Positions 41,558 through 50,897 of a stretch of 56,703 nucleotides of DNA are shown here, piece after piece (position 1 is the first letter of the stretch; the number at the start of each line of letters is the position of its first letter). The DNA comes from CAYMDP01 sp964389375 (GTDB lineage Bacteria > Bdellovibrionota > Bdellovibrionia > Bdellovibrionales > UBA1609). The position numbers were made by a program, and so were the translations under genes. The DNA is taken from NCBI GenBank assembly GCA_964389375.1, contig CAYMDP010000016.1, forward strand, positions 1 to 56,703. Reading direction: 5' to 3'. Below the pieces are notes generated by a model that was given only the letters and a program-made list of their open reading frames with translations, did not search any database and was not told where the DNA came from.

Positions 41558-42682
41558 CTAGAGTTTTCGGCCAAAAAGGAATGCGGTGACGCCGATTCCG
41601 CCGTTTGAGAATTTTCGTTTTTCTAGAACCTTCCAGGTTTTTGGTAAATCTAGAAGTCCCTTTAGCGATTTATTTGGGAATAAAAAACAAGCTCGATCCG
41701 GTTGAAGTTTTTCTTCCGTGGTCTGTAGCAGTCTGGTGTAGTAGTCCTTCAGGTCTTCTTTAACTTTTAGGCGCTCACCGTAGGGTGGGTTGCAGAAGAC
41801 CCAAGTTAGAGTTTCGCTATTGGGTTTTTTCTTATAGGTCGTTTTAAAAAAATCTTCGTGAATGATTTTTGCTTTGGCTTCGCCTAGGTTTTTTTCGGCG
41901 GTTTTAAAACTTTTTGTGTCACTTTCAAATCCTAGAAGCTCAGAGATCATATAAGGGGCTGGTCTTTCCTTGGGAAGTTCGACTTCGGTTTGTTTAAAGT
42001 GTTTAAAGGCAAATTCTCTTTGATCTAGGGGAAGACTTTGTCCAAGAGCTTCGATTAAAAATGTTCCCGCACCCATCATGGGATCTACAATTTGAAGCGA
42101 TAAACTATTCTGGTCCTCAGCTTTATAAGAATTTAGCGTCCATTGAATCAAAGATGCGGCGATGGTCTCTCGCAAAGGGGCTTCTCCAATAAGTTTTCTT
42201 TCCCCTCGCTTATGAAGCCGTTCTCCTGAGGTATCCAGACTGATTGTGCACTCATCATCTAAAAAGCGGACTAACATCTTTAGCTTTGATTCTGAGGGTT
42301 TTTCGACCTTCATTTTCTTTTGGCGGCTCTTCCAGCCTTTAAGTGCTGTTTCTTCGATTCGACTTTTAATTTTAACTCTAGATTTGTGGCTTGCGGCCTG
42401 AACATCCAGCTGGCAAGAAAGATCAACCTTTTGCTCCCAAGGGTGGTTTGCAACAGCCTGAAAGAGCTTGGGGAAGTCTTTGCAACGGAAGCGCTCGATG
42501 CGCATTAAAATCCGGGTTGGAATCTTTAAAACAAGGTTCATTCCCAAACCTTGTTTTAAAGGGGCCTTAAAACTGACCCCTCCGGTTTCGATCTGACATT
42601 CTAACTGAGGGTAGTGGTTTAAAAGCTCTTTTTGAGCAAGATCCTCAAAACCCGGCAAAACCACTAAAAAAAATTCTTTCAT
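41558..42682 (-). CDS. RlmL/RlmK-like rRNA methyltransferase with THUMP domain
   Basis: 374 aa from the ATG at 42682. THUMP region in the first ~150 residues (P-G-F-E-D-L-A-Q-K-E-L, then S-H-K-S-R-V), then a SAM-binding methyltransferase domain: D-P-M-M-G-A-G-T-F-L-I-E-A, F-E-S-D motif II, and catalytic N-P-P-Y-G-E-R-L. This matches the RlmL N-terminal half (m2G2445 of 23S rRNA); the second (RlmK) half is absent. Which guanine it modifies is inferred from family. Confidence 0.88.
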   Translation of the reverse strand: MKEFFLVVLPGFEDLAQKELLNHYPQLECQIETGGVSFKAPLKQGLGMNLVLKIPTRILMRIERFRCKDFPKLFQAVANHPWEQKVDLSCQLDVQAASHKSRVKIKSRIEETALKGWKSRQKKMKVEKPSESKLKMLVRFLDDECTISLDTSGERLHKRGERKLIGEAPLRETIAASLIQWTLNSYKAEDQNSLSLQIVDPMMGAGTFLIEALGQSLPLDQREFAFKHFKQTEVELPKERPAPYMISELLGFESDTKSFKTAEKNLGEAKAKIIHEDFFKTTYKKKPNSETLTWVFCNPPYGERLKVKEDLKDYYTRLLQTTEEKLQPDRACFLFPNKSLKGLLDLPKTWKVLEKRKFSNGGIGVTAFLFGRKL

Positions 42683-42740
42683 TCCCAAAGCTCTACCACC
42701 TTTGTGTCAGGGACACAAAGGGGAGAAGCTTAAGAATCTA

Positions 42741-43340
42741 TTATCCAGCTGTTTTAGGAGCAGCCGCAGGAGCAGTTTCGGTTACGATATTAAACTCAAG
42801 ATCGACTTCGTTGTTGATGACCTTGTCTAAAGTCAACTTTTCAAAAATTGTCGCAGAGCCGTAGTTTACACCAAACTTGCTGCGATCAAACTGAAGCTTT
42901 CCGGTGTAAACATTGCCGGTTTTTTTGAACTGAATTTCAATCGGCTCGGTTTTATCACGAATTGTAAGTTTCGCCTTAACTTTGTCTTTGCCCGCGGGGC
43001 CAGTGATGACAAGTTTTGCTTCCGGGAATTTTTCGGTATTGAAAAAATCATCGCTCTTCATATGGCCAAGAAAGTCGTTTTTCTTTTTTCCTTCTAGGTC
43101 AGTCACGTTGATTGAGTTCATGTCCATGACGAACTCACCGGCAACGACTTGATCTTTTTCAACCTTAGCAGTTGCTGATTTTAGAGAGATCGTGCCAACG
43201 TGCTGACCTCCTCCAATTTTCTTTGTTCCTTTCCAGTTAAAAGTGCTTTTTTTCGCATCAATTTTAACTGATGCAAAAGAGCTTGGAATAAATCCAAACG
43301 CGATAAGGCCGATGATGGCCAATTTAGAAATCGATTTCAT
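42741..43340 (-). CDS. YceI-family periplasmic lipid-binding protein
   Basis: 199 aa. AGGAGG upstream; signal peptide ends S-S-F-A-S. Family pattern: K-S-T-F-N-W-K-G-T-K, H-V-G-T-I, D-M-N-S-I-N-V-T-D, L-G-H-M-K-S-D-D-F-F-N-T-E-K-F-P and F-D-R-S-K-F-G-V. YceI proteins bind polyisoprenoid-type lipids in a beta-barrel. Monocistronic; the C-terminal Ala/Pro tail is short. Confidence 0.92.
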   Translation of the reverse strand: MKSISKLAIIGLIAFGFIPSSFASVKIDAKKSTFNWKGTKKIGGGQHVGTISLKSATAKVEKDQVVAGEFVMDMNSINVTDLEGKKKNDFLGHMKSDDFFNTEKFPEAKLVITGPAGKDKVKAKLTIRDKTEPIEIQFKKTGNVYTGKLQFDRSKFGVNYGSATIFEKLTLDKVINNEVDLEFNIVTETAPAAAPKTAG

Positions 43341-43607
43341 TGTATCCTCCTAGGATGTTTAAATTTCTATCTGGTGATGCTGCACTAAACTTTGAACTCA
43401 GTCACGGGCTGGATTTGAATTTGTCATTTTGGGGGCCTCTAATTTTGTTTACAGAGCGATATGTTGCTTTAGACCCGGCGAAATGACTCTAAACTGGACC
43501 ATTTCCTAGGGTCTGGGTGTAATGTAATGCCTGATTTTTTCGCAGTGACTTGCTTTATACTTGGGGCGGTAAAACCTTTGTCTTACTAAACTGAAAGAGT
43601 GGAGTTT

Positions 43608-45101
43608 GTGCAGCTTATTTTAATTCTTGGCAACCAACTGTTTCCGGCGAAGCAGATTTTAAGGCAGATCCAAGATAAGTCTTCTTCTTTGGTTTACATG
43701 CGCGAGGATCTAGAGCTTTGCACCCACTTCAAATATCATAAACATAAAATTATTTTATTCTTATCTGCGATGAGATCTTTTGCTGAAGAGCTAAGGTCTT
43801 TGGGCCTAACAGTTTTTTATGATGAACTTGGGGCAGACAAACTCAAGTTTGATCAAGCTTTGGCCCAGGTATTAAAAGAACAAAAGATAGAGTCGGCTGC
43901 TTATTTTGAAATTGAGGATAAATTTTTTGAATCGCGGATCGAGAAAGTTTTTAAAGACAACAGTATTTCGACCGAGGTTTTTGCATCACCCATGTTTTTG
44001 ACCTCCCGCGATCAGTTTAAGACCTACTTGGATTCCACGAAGCGCCCTTTTATGAAGACCTTTTACGAACAACAGCGAAAACGACTTGGCCTCCTTCTTG
44101 ACGCTAAGGGAAATCCTGTTGGTGGGCAGTGGAGCTTTGATCAGGACAACCGAAAGCCTTTGCCAAAAAATCTTGTGCCTCCAAGTATTTCAAAAACAAA
44201 GCACTCCGTGCAGACTGAAGCCGTGATGAAGCTTGTCGAAGAAAAATTTTCGACTCATCCTGGGGATTCCGAAAAATTTTGGCTTCCGGTGGACCGAAAG
44301 GGCGCATTAAAGTGGTTGGATCAATTTTTAAACCAGCGCTTTCGTGACTTTGGGCCCTACGAAGATGCTTTGTCTAAGAGTTCTCCTTTTGTCTATCATT
44401 CGGTCTTAACACCATTTTTGAATATGGGGCTTTTGACTCCTTCCGAAGTTGCCGATCGGGCCTTGGCTCATGCAAAAGAAAACAAGATTCCAATTAACTC
44501 TTGCGAGGGGTTTATTCGCCAGATAATTGGTTGGAGAGAATTCGTTCGTGGAATTTATCAAAATTTTAGCGAAGTTCAGGACAGCAAGAATTTTTGGTCT
44601 CATAAAAAAAAGCTTTCTCAACATTGGTGGCAGGCGAACACCGGGATTGAGCCCTTAGATGATGTGATTAAAAAGACAATTGAATATGGCTACGCACATC
44701 ACATTGAACGCCTGATGGTGGTGGGCAGTCTAATGCTTCTTCTGGAAGTTGAACCTAAAGAGGCTCACTCCTGGTTTATGGAGATGTTTATTGATTCTTC
44801 AGATTGGGTGATGGGGCCCAATGTTTATGGGATGGCGCTATTTAGTGATGGTGGGATTTTTGCGACAAAGCCTTATATTTGTGGATCGAATTACTACCGG
44901 AAGATGGGTGCTTATAAGTCGGGCGATTGGCAGGATGGAGTCGACGGATTGTACTGGTCCTTTATCGAAAATAATAAGGACTTTTTTCTAAAAAACCCAA
45001 GACTTTCAATGATGGCCCGCAGTATCGAGAAGATGCCGAAAGAAAAGAAAACCCGCATCTTTTCCGCGGCGAACGAATTGAAAAAACGACTGACAATTTA
45101 A
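43608..45101 (+). CDS. Photolyase/cryptochrome family protein (FeS-BCP/PhrB type) without Fe-S cysteines
   Basis: 497 aa from the GTG at 43608 (GTG at 43599 gives 500). Start M-Q-L-I-L-I-L-G-N-Q-L-F is the photolyase-related-protein N-terminus. Conserved FAD-domain blocks: C-E-G-F-I-R-Q-I-I-G-W-R-E-F, Y-G-Y-A-H-H-I-E-R-L-M-V, W-V-M-G-P-N-V-Y-G-M and D-G-G-I-F-A-T-K-P-Y. It would repair (6-4) photoproducts or sense light. The four cysteines that hold the 4Fe-4S cluster in Agrobacterium PhrB are absent: P replaces the first (44652-44654) and the C-x-x-C segment after N-Y-Y-R-K-M is missing. FAD domain otherwise intact. Confidence 0.85.
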   Translation: MQLILILGNQLFPAKQILRQIQDKSSSLVYMREDLELCTHFKYHKHKIILFLSAMRSFAEELRSLGLTVFYDELGADKLKFDQALAQVLKEQKIESAAYFEIEDKFFESRIEKVFKDNSISTEVFASPMFLTSRDQFKTYLDSTKRPFMKTFYEQQRKRLGLLLDAKGNPVGGQWSFDQDNRKPLPKNLVPPSISKTKHSVQTEAVMKLVEEKFSTHPGDSEKFWLPVDRKGALKWLDQFLNQRFRDFGPYEDALSKSSPFVYHSVLTPFLNMGLLTPSEVADRALAHAKENKIPINSCEGFIRQIIGWREFVRGIYQNFSEVQDSKNFWSHKKKLSQHWWQANTGIEPLDDVIKKTIEYGYAHHIERLMVVGSLMLLLEVEPKEAHSWFMEMFIDSSDWVMGPNVYGMALFSDGGIFATKPYICGSNYYRKMGAYKSGDWQDGVDGLYWSFIENNKDFFLKNPRLSMMARSIEKMPKEKKTRIFSAANELKKRLTI

Positions 45102-45197
45102 TTTTTAAAGACATCTTGCCTGTAGCTTTTTCATTTGCCGAGGCGATCTTGCTAAGGCAGAGGCTTTCGACTTTGATCAGGCTCTCACGGGGGTGGG

Positions 45198-45974
45198 ATG
45201 ATGTTTGGCTTGTTGTGGGCGCTGTTATTTTCTATTGGAAATTCACTAACAAATAATTCGGTCGCTTTGGATCCGGTTTGGGATTCCACGGTCTTTATTC
45301 GCGCCGACGGAAGAGACCCGCAAGGTCATGAGGCTCCCTCTTATTGCAATGCTGCGGTGATTGCGCCGAATATCTTGATTACGGCGGCTCATTGTTTGAT
45401 CCATGCCGAAATTTTAAATTCCTATAAAGTTCAAATCGAGCTTGGCTCTTATCGAAGCAAGACTCGTGCTGACGGCAGCTCTTTCTTAGTGGGTTATGTT
45501 GTAAATAGTCGCAAAGAATATTTGTCGCGCTTTGTTTTTCATCCCAAACTTCAGGGAAAACTTAGCCGAATGAATTTTCGCTCTCAAATTTCTCCGGACG
45601 AGGATCTGGCCTGGATCTATCTGGACGAGAACTTGGATCTACCAGAAGATTTTCCTTTTGCTGAGATGGCCAGTACCGCTGAAATCAATAGTTTTTCAGC
45701 AAAACCACTTTCCTTCGAGCCAACAATTGTTTCCATCAATTACCTAGAAGAGATTTCGACTTCAAACACTCGAAAGATGGCTCGCTTGAACCAAATCTCT
45801 GTCTCAAGATCTTACTTAACCTCGAAATCGATATCAAGAGTCCGGCCCGGCGACAGTGGAGCACCACTCTTTGCAAAAATGAATGGTCGCTGGAAGTTGG
45901 TGGCCGTGGTGAAAGGGCAGGCATCCAATTTTTTCTCAAATTGGGATGTCTTTACGCTGATACCCTTAAAATAG
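45198..45974 (+). CDS. Exported trypsin-like serine protease (S1 family)
   Basis: 258 aa. The N-terminal hydrophobic stretch (L-L-W-A-L-L-F-S-I-G) is a signal. Catalytic triad: H65 in I-T-A-A-H-C, D136 in E-D-L-A-W-I, S220 in P-G-D-S-G-A-P-L-F. Start is a double ATG after GGGTGGG. It is separated by about 130 bases from the repeat protein downstream, with no obvious terminator, so they may share a transcript. Secreted protease is consistent with the exported character of this region. Confidence 0.92.
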   Translation: MMFGLLWALLFSIGNSLTNNSVALDPVWDSTVFIRADGRDPQGHEAPSYCNAAVIAPNILITAAHCLIHAEILNSYKVQIELGSYRSKTRADGSSFLVGYVVNSRKEYLSRFVFHPKLQGKLSRMNFRSQISPDEDLAWIYLDENLDLPEDFPFAEMASTAEINSFSAKPLSFEPTIVSINYLEEISTSNTRKMARLNQISVSRSYLTSKSISRVRPGDSGAPLFAKMNGRWKLVAVVKGQASNFFSNWDVFTLIPLK

Positions 45975-46102
45975 TGCATAGAGATTTGACTCTATTTTTA
46001 ATATTCAAGTATCTGTACTCCCTTTCCGTTAAGACATTGGTCAAGTTGCCTGCACGTCGGTCCAAAAAAAATCAAAAATTTTTAAATGATCGGAGATCAC
46101 CA

Positions 46103-47815
46103 GTGATTCGCACTACACTTTTAAGCCTTCTATTATTCTTTAGTTCTTCGGTCTGGGCCCAAGCTTTTGATGAGGCTTGTTACTTAAATCGTTATCCTGA
46201 CGTTGTCGCAAATTGGGTCAACAATGGCGGGCGAGCGATTGACCATTGGAATCAACGGGGTCAATTTGAAAATCGAATTCCTGGTTGTACAAACCAAACT
46301 GGGGGATCTGCTCCCTCATCTTCAGTTTTTAATGAAAGTTGTTACCTTCAGCGCTATCCGGATGTTCAGCAGAACTGGGTCAGGGGTGGAGGAACTGCGA
46401 TTGGTCACTGGAACCAAAACGGCCAGCGTGAGGGGCGTATTCCTGGATGTGGAGCGGGCATTCAGCCGGCTCCGGTAGGTGGGGCACCGGCGCCCGTGGC
46501 AGGAGCTTTTAACGAGGCCTGCTATCTTCAGCGCTATCCTGATGTTGCTGCAAATTGGAGGGGGCCAGCGATTGATCATTGGAATCAAAACGGCCAGCGA
46601 GAAGGGCGCATTCCAGGCTGTGATGCGGGGACTCAGCCGGCTCCTGGGGGAAGTGCACCGGTGGCGGGTACTTTTAATGAAAGTTGTTACCTTCAACGTT
46701 ACCCTGATGTTGCTGCAAATTGGAGGGGGCCTGCGATTGATCACTGGAATCAGAATGGTCAGCGTGAGGGGCGCATCCCCGGTTGTGGTGGCGGGATTCA
46801 ACCTATCGCAGGAGGAACTCCTCCGAGTGCGCCAGTTCCAACTCCAAACCCCGCACCAGTCGGAAACACACCCATCGTCGTAACTGGAACCACAATTGTT
46901 GGAGGTGGAGCCGTTCCGATCGCAATTACGGTAGACGGACCAAGATTTGGTGGAGCGGTCTCAAGTTTAAATTGGAACGGAAAAGAATTTATTAATATTC
47001 ATGACCATGGTCGCCAGCTTCAAAGTGCCATGCAAGTGGATGGATATAAAGAATGTAACAATCCAACAGAAGCAGGATCTGAGCATGATGGAACAGGTTC
47101 TCGTAGTAGTTCCGTGATGACGGGTTTTGCTAAACAGGCCCCTAACGTAATGTTGACTCAAGCCAATATGGCCTACTGGAACTGGCGCGGAGTGACGGGA
47201 GCATGTGTTCGTGGAAAAGACCCTCGAGTAAACCAGCCTTTATCAAATCATCTATTAAATAAAAGAATCCAAATCGGGGAGTTCGATGATCCACGTTTGA
47301 TTAAGTATGATGTTCAATTTCAACATCCTGCGGGAAGCTACAACGAATCTTTAACCTATGAATTTTTGACCGGATACTTAACGCCTGAGTTTATTCAATA
47401 TTCCTATATTCTGCCAAATGGTGGATTAAGGATGGTTGATGCTTCTTCGAATATTAACATATCGGGCAATGGGTTTCCTCCGGGATCTTTTCAGTCGCGG
47501 CCCGCGGGAAAAGGTCATTACGATCCGATTATTCTATCGAATGCCAGCGGATCTCATGCGATGGGTGTTTATGTTCCTCGGTCTCAGCTTGTAAATTGTA
47601 AAAGTAATTTTCATGGCTACGGAATGTATTATTTCAACCTCGGGGGAAGTGGCCCCAATGCGGCGGGTACTGCAAAATGGAGTTTAGCTGTAGATGATTC
47701 GGCTCGTTCGAGTTGTATCAGAAACAACACAAGAAGCTTCGTGGTTTATTTAGCCGTAGGAACTTTAGCTGAGGTTCATCAGAGTATCGTTCGTGCGATG
47801 GGTCGGGTGAAATAG
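46103..47815 (+). CDS. Exported protein with four RYPDV repeats and a C-terminal beta domain
   Basis: 570 aa from the GTG at 46103 (GGAG 7 bases upstream); the frame is open from 45941. Signal peptide to residue ~20. Four repeats of 39-42 residues with the skeleton C-Y-L-x-R-Y-P-D-V, N-W, H-W-N-Q-x-G-Q and R-I-P-G-C lie at 21-62, 75-116, 135-173 and 190-228, each with two Cys. Linkers are Pro/Gly-rich. Residues ~270-570 form an unknown, probably beta-sandwich domain (G-G-A-V-S-S-L-N-W-N-G-K, D-H-G-R-Q-L-Q-S-A). The repeats resemble N-P-D-V/EGR repeats of large surface proteins; surface binding is a guess. Confidence 0.8.
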   Translation: MIRTTLLSLLLFFSSSVWAQAFDEACYLNRYPDVVANWVNNGGRAIDHWNQRGQFENRIPGCTNQTGGSAPSSSVFNESCYLQRYPDVQQNWVRGGGTAIGHWNQNGQREGRIPGCGAGIQPAPVGGAPAPVAGAFNEACYLQRYPDVAANWRGPAIDHWNQNGQREGRIPGCDAGTQPAPGGSAPVAGTFNESCYLQRYPDVAANWRGPAIDHWNQNGQREGRIPGCGGGIQPIAGGTPPSAPVPTPNPAPVGNTPIVVTGTTIVGGGAVPIAITVDGPRFGGAVSSLNWNGKEFINIHDHGRQLQSAMQVDGYKECNNPTEAGSEHDGTGSRSSSVMTGFAKQAPNVMLTQANMAYWNWRGVTGACVRGKDPRVNQPLSNHLLNKRIQIGEFDDPRLIKYDVQFQHPAGSYNESLTYEFLTGYLTPEFIQYSYILPNGGLRMVDASSNINISGNGFPPGSFQSRPAGKGHYDPIILSNASGSHAMGVYVPRSQLVNCKSNFHGYGMYYFNLGGSGPNAAGTAKWSLAVDDSARSSCIRNNTRSFVVYLAVGTLAEVHQSIVRAMGRVK

Positions 47816-47823
47816 ATTAGGGG

Positions 47824-47845
47824 GCGGGATCAATCTTGATCCCGC
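47824..47845. terminator. Hairpin between convergent repeat-protein and PhnA genes
   Basis: GCGGGATCA (47824-47832) pairs perfectly with TGATCCCGC (47837-47845) around an ATCT loop. No T-run of length on either side; likely a shared two-way transcription barrier. Confidence 0.6.
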
Positions 47846-47893
47846 GAGTCCCGATTTATTGTAGTTTCAGTCTTGTCGAGATCGGTTATTCAC

Positions 47894-48259
47894 TTAGACT
47901 TTCTTAACAAACTCAGATTTTAAGTTCATCGAGCCAAGTCCATCAATTTTGCAGGCGATATTATGCCCATCATGGCCGTCCACCAGGCGGATGTTTTTCA
48001 CTTTGGTTCCGCCCTTAACAACTGAAGAGCTTCCTTTAATTTTTAGATCCTTTATCACTGTGACACTGTCGCCGTTTGAAAGTGGTTTTCCGGTGGCATC
48101 TAAGATCGCATCACTAGCTGTGCTGGATCCGGCTTCAGTGTTAGAATCAGCGCTTTCAAATGCACTCCATTCGTGGCTGCATTCGGGGCAAATCCATAGG
48201 TTTCCATCAGGATAGATATTTTCAGACTGACACTGAGGGCAAGATGTTGGGGAGATCAT
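47894..48259 (-). CDS. PhnA/YjdM family zinc-ribbon protein
   Basis: 121 aa. The N-terminal zinc ribbon has C-P-Q-C and C-P-E-C. The C-terminal part (L-S-N-G-D-S-V-T-V-I-K-D-L-K-I-K-G-S-S) is the PhnA domain, an SH3-like fold. It is not the phosphonoacetate hydrolase of the same name; YjdM function is unknown. A Ser/Ala-rich linker (~residues 33-48) joins the two domains. It is separated by 16 bases from the hydrolase stop. Confidence 0.9.
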   Translation of the reverse strand: MISPTSCPQCQSENIYPDGNLWICPECSHEWSAFESADSNTEAGSSTASDAILDATGKPLSNGDSVTVIKDLKIKGSSSVVKGGTKVKNIRLVDGHDGHNIACKIDGLGSMNLKSEFVKKV

Positions 48260-48275
48260 ATAGTCCTTATGGCTT

Positions 48276-49310
48276 CTACAGTGTCAGATCACAAGTGTTT
48301 TTGCCGCTATTCTTTCGAGACTTGAAGTGCGCTAAAATTCGGTTCAAGTGTTTGGGAGTCAAAGTTTTCAAGAGCGTTACTGCGTGCCCAGAGTCAATCG
48401 TACTGACTTGATGATTGCCGATGGCCTCAACCAGATTTAACTGAGCGTGAACCGGCGATACTTTGTCATCGGTAGAGACAATTTGGTAAAGAACTTCAGA
48501 CTTTTCTAGAAGAAGTGGCGCAAGGTCCAAAACGTCCATCGGAATACTCTGTTCGACATGCTCCTGAAACTGTTTCGGATTCAAATTCAATTCTTTAGAT
48601 ATAATTCGTCTTAGTTCTTCAATTTTTGGATGGTTTGAGTGGGTCATCGAATATGGCAAGTCAGAAAAGGCAGACACAACAGAGACTCCGATAATTCTTT
48701 GGTCCACTGCAGTGGCGATCAAGGCAAGACTTGCGCCATTGCTTATCCCTAAGACGAAATAGGACCCCGTTTTAATTCTCGAAGGATAGGGGAGATTAGG
48801 TTTTTGGTCTAACCAATCTAAGGTTGTTCTGATGATGCGAATGGCGTGAAGTGAATTGTCATAGACTTCTTTCAAAGAATCTTCAGAGGTTTCAGAAGTC
48901 AGAGACCGGCTATCCACTAAAACGGCAGCATAGCCGGCGGCGTTAAGCCTGTTTGCAAGAAGTCTTTCATAAAGAGTGACCCCTCGGACAGTGGACGCCA
49001 CCAAAACTACCGGCAGGTTTTCAAGATAATCCAATCCCAAATGAGGAAGATAAATTAGGACTTCGCTGGTTCGCGTGTGGCCAGTGCGTTGATCCATGAC
49101 GGGTAAGTTGACTTTAAACCGCTCCGAGTTTCCGAGGCCTTCAAAATCTCGATCTGCAGCCACGCGCTCTAAAAGCGGCTGGTGTCCAATCTCTTTATTG
49201 ACCCGTTTCAATAGTCTTTGTTTTTCTTGATCTACCTGAGCATTACCGAATGCGGGACTCAATGCCAAGGTCAAGAAAGTCAGTATTTTTAGCCAAGATG
49301 GTGTGAGCAT
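48276..49310 (-). CDS. Exported alpha/beta hydrolase
   Basis: 344 aa from the ATG at 49310 (a TTG 12 bases upstream is possible). Signal peptide ends F-G-N-A. Nucleophile elbow G-I-S-N-G-A-S near residue 188, acid in S-T-D-D-K-V-S-P and His in D-S-G-H-A-V-T-L form the expected triad. It could be an esterase, lipase or dipeptidyl peptidase-like enzyme; the substrate is not readable. Probably transcribed with phnA. Confidence 0.85.
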   Translation of the reverse strand: MLTPSWLKILTFLTLALSPAFGNAQVDQEKQRLLKRVNKEIGHQPLLERVAADRDFEGLGNSERFKVNLPVMDQRTGHTRTSEVLIYLPHLGLDYLENLPVVLVASTVRGVTLYERLLANRLNAAGYAAVLVDSRSLTSETSEDSLKEVYDNSLHAIRIIRTTLDWLDQKPNLPYPSRIKTGSYFVLGISNGASLALIATAVDQRIIGVSVVSAFSDLPYSMTHSNHPKIEELRRIISKELNLNPKQFQEHVEQSIPMDVLDLAPLLLEKSEVLYQIVSTDDKVSPVHAQLNLVEAIGNHQVSTIDSGHAVTLLKTLTPKHLNRILAHFKSRKNSGKNTCDLTL

Positions 49311-49417
49311 TTTTGCGTCCAAAGTTATTTATAGTGATTTTCCTTGAAGGCTTATCCATATCCTAGGGTTTCTTGAAGGGGGCCTAAGATTCGGGCTTCG
49401 GTCCCAGCATTTACCGT

Positions 49418-49813
49418 CTATTGTAAAGAATCCCGACAAGGAAGCAAGTCTACCTTTACGCGGTCTTTTGTGATGATCAAAAGTTCGTATTGGCCTGGCA
49501 AGGTTAAGTTAAAGATATAGTGAAGAATCCCTACGCGAATTTCGTAAAGACGGCCATCCTCTGGATAGCTTAAATTGGTTTGATTTGTTGCGGGAATTAG
49601 TCGGCCTAATGAATAATTAAAAAGTTGGGGCTCGCCATAATTAACTCGACCTAAAACATACCAGTTTTTTACATTAGCCTGAACCGAATCGCAGGCTAAG
49701 ATCACTTGAACTTCACTGACATCAAATCCATCGGGCTCTTGAGGATAGTCAAAGTCGAAGGCAAAGGTCTGCATTGCGAAAAGTAGTACGGAACTGACTA
49801 AAAGCGTTTTCAT
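49418..49813 (-). CDS. Small exported protein of unknown function
   Basis: 131 aa. GGGAGG upstream of ATG. Signal peptide to about residue 18 (Q-T-F-A-F). Two cysteines (L-A-C-D and L-P-C-R), likely one disulfide; beta-rich with many aromatic residues. No family recognised. Divergent from the GreA/B-like gene. Confidence 0.65.
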   Translation of the reverse strand: MKTLLVSSVLLFAMQTFAFDFDYPQEPDGFDVSEVQVILACDSVQANVKNWYVLGRVNYGEPQLFNYSLGRLIPATNQTNLSYPEDGRLYEIRVGILHYIFNLTLPGQYELLIITKDRVKVDLLPCRDSLQ

Positions 49814-49976
49814 AAAACCTCCCTAAGATTTTTTTATGCGCTAGCGGGAATATGCCACTTTTAAAATTAGCTTTGTGGATAATTTGGGAGATTTTACTTT
49901 TTTCATGATTTTGTACTAATCCAGGCAGCACGCCAGTGGGAGTGCCTGTCCTTAGGAAATGTGCTAGCCTTTTTAA

Positions 49977-50465
49977 ATGATCAAAGTAGACAAGGCATTA
50001 TTGCTAAAAAATATGATTCAGCAGCTCGAAGAGGACCTTAAAACCTTAAGGGCCGCCGCTCGTGCGACCCATGAGGCTGCGACTCATGAAGAAAGTAAGC
50101 CCGAGAACAAATACGACACCAGGGCTTTAGAGGCCGGATATTTAGCAGGGGCTCAAGCCCAAAGGGTGGCCGAGGTTGAAGAAGCCATTCATTTTTGTAA
50201 GAGCCTAAAACTGAGAAGCTTTGGTTTAGAGGATCCGATTCAAGTTTCGGCCCTCGTAAAGTTACAGTCCGAAGATAAACTTCAACATGTTTTATTGATG
50301 CCGAAGGGTGCTGGGATGGCGCTTTTTTTTGAAGGCTTAGAAATTAAAGTGATCACGGGGCAAAGTCCTTTTGGCAGGGCCTTGACCGGCCAAGAGGTCG
50401 GTCAGATCATTAAAGTCAAAACCAGCAAGGGATCTAAAGAGTACGAAATTTTGGAGGTTCAATAG
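49977..50465 (+). CDS. GreA/GreB-like transcription factor
   Basis: 162 aa. N-terminal ~75 residues form a helical coiled coil (Q-L-E-E-D-L-K-T-L-R-A-A-A, then Y-D-T-R-A-L-E-A-G-Y-L-A-G-A-Q), and the C-terminus is the FKBP-like Gre domain (V-I-T-G-Q-S-P-F-G-R-A-L-T-G-Q-E-V-G, ending K-E-Y-E-I-L-E-V). It would bind the RNA polymerase secondary channel. The acidic tip of GreA (D-E) is not obvious, so cleavage stimulation is uncertain. It is directly followed by an exported-protein gene (0-nt gap). Confidence 0.8.
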   Translation: MIKVDKALLLKNMIQQLEEDLKTLRAAARATHEAATHEESKPENKYDTRALEAGYLAGAQAQRVAEVEEAIHFCKSLKLRSFGLEDPIQVSALVKLQSEDKLQHVLLMPKGAGMALFFEGLEIKVITGQSPFGRALTGQEVGQIIKVKTSKGSKEYEILEVQ

Positions 50466-50864
50466 ATGTCATTTAAGAGCTTAATACTTAGCTTAATGTT
50501 TTTGGGTTTCTATTCGCTTCCAAGTTTCGCCGAAAGTTTTAAGTGCCAGATTGATTTTGAGGGCGAACCAAATTTGACGGGACTAGGTGGGGTTTCCAAA
50601 GGGGCCCCAGAGAGTGATATTTTAGTTCATGGCCATTCTGATCATTACAAAATGAGCTATGGAAATGGTGAGTACGAATTTGGAGAGGACGTAATCGAAA
50701 GACAAAGCAATCTACTTAGACTTTCTCGTTACGAAGTCTTCGGAGGCAGTCGAATTCTAATTTGGGTTTTAGAAATATCTCTTGCAGAAGTCGAGGGCCC
50801 AAGATTTGGGATGATTTACGGCGAATCTCCCTGGGCTGTCTTAAGCTGCGAGTCCCAAGATTAA
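50466..50864 (+). CDS. Small exported protein of unknown function
   Basis: 132 aa. The ATG begins the base after the GreA/B-like stop, so it is probably translated by reinitiation. Signal peptide ends at about 22 (L-P-S-F-A). The mature part has two cysteines (F-K-C-Q and L-S-C-E), beta-rich. No family recognised. Confidence 0.7.
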   Translation: MSFKSLILSLMFLGFYSLPSFAESFKCQIDFEGEPNLTGLGGVSKGAPESDILVHGHSDHYKMSYGNGEYEFGEDVIERQSNLLRLSRYEVFGGSRILIWVLEISLAEVEGPRFGMIYGESPWAVLSCESQD

Positions 50865-50897
50865 ATTAAGATCGCAAGGCATGGAACAAAGCTTTAT

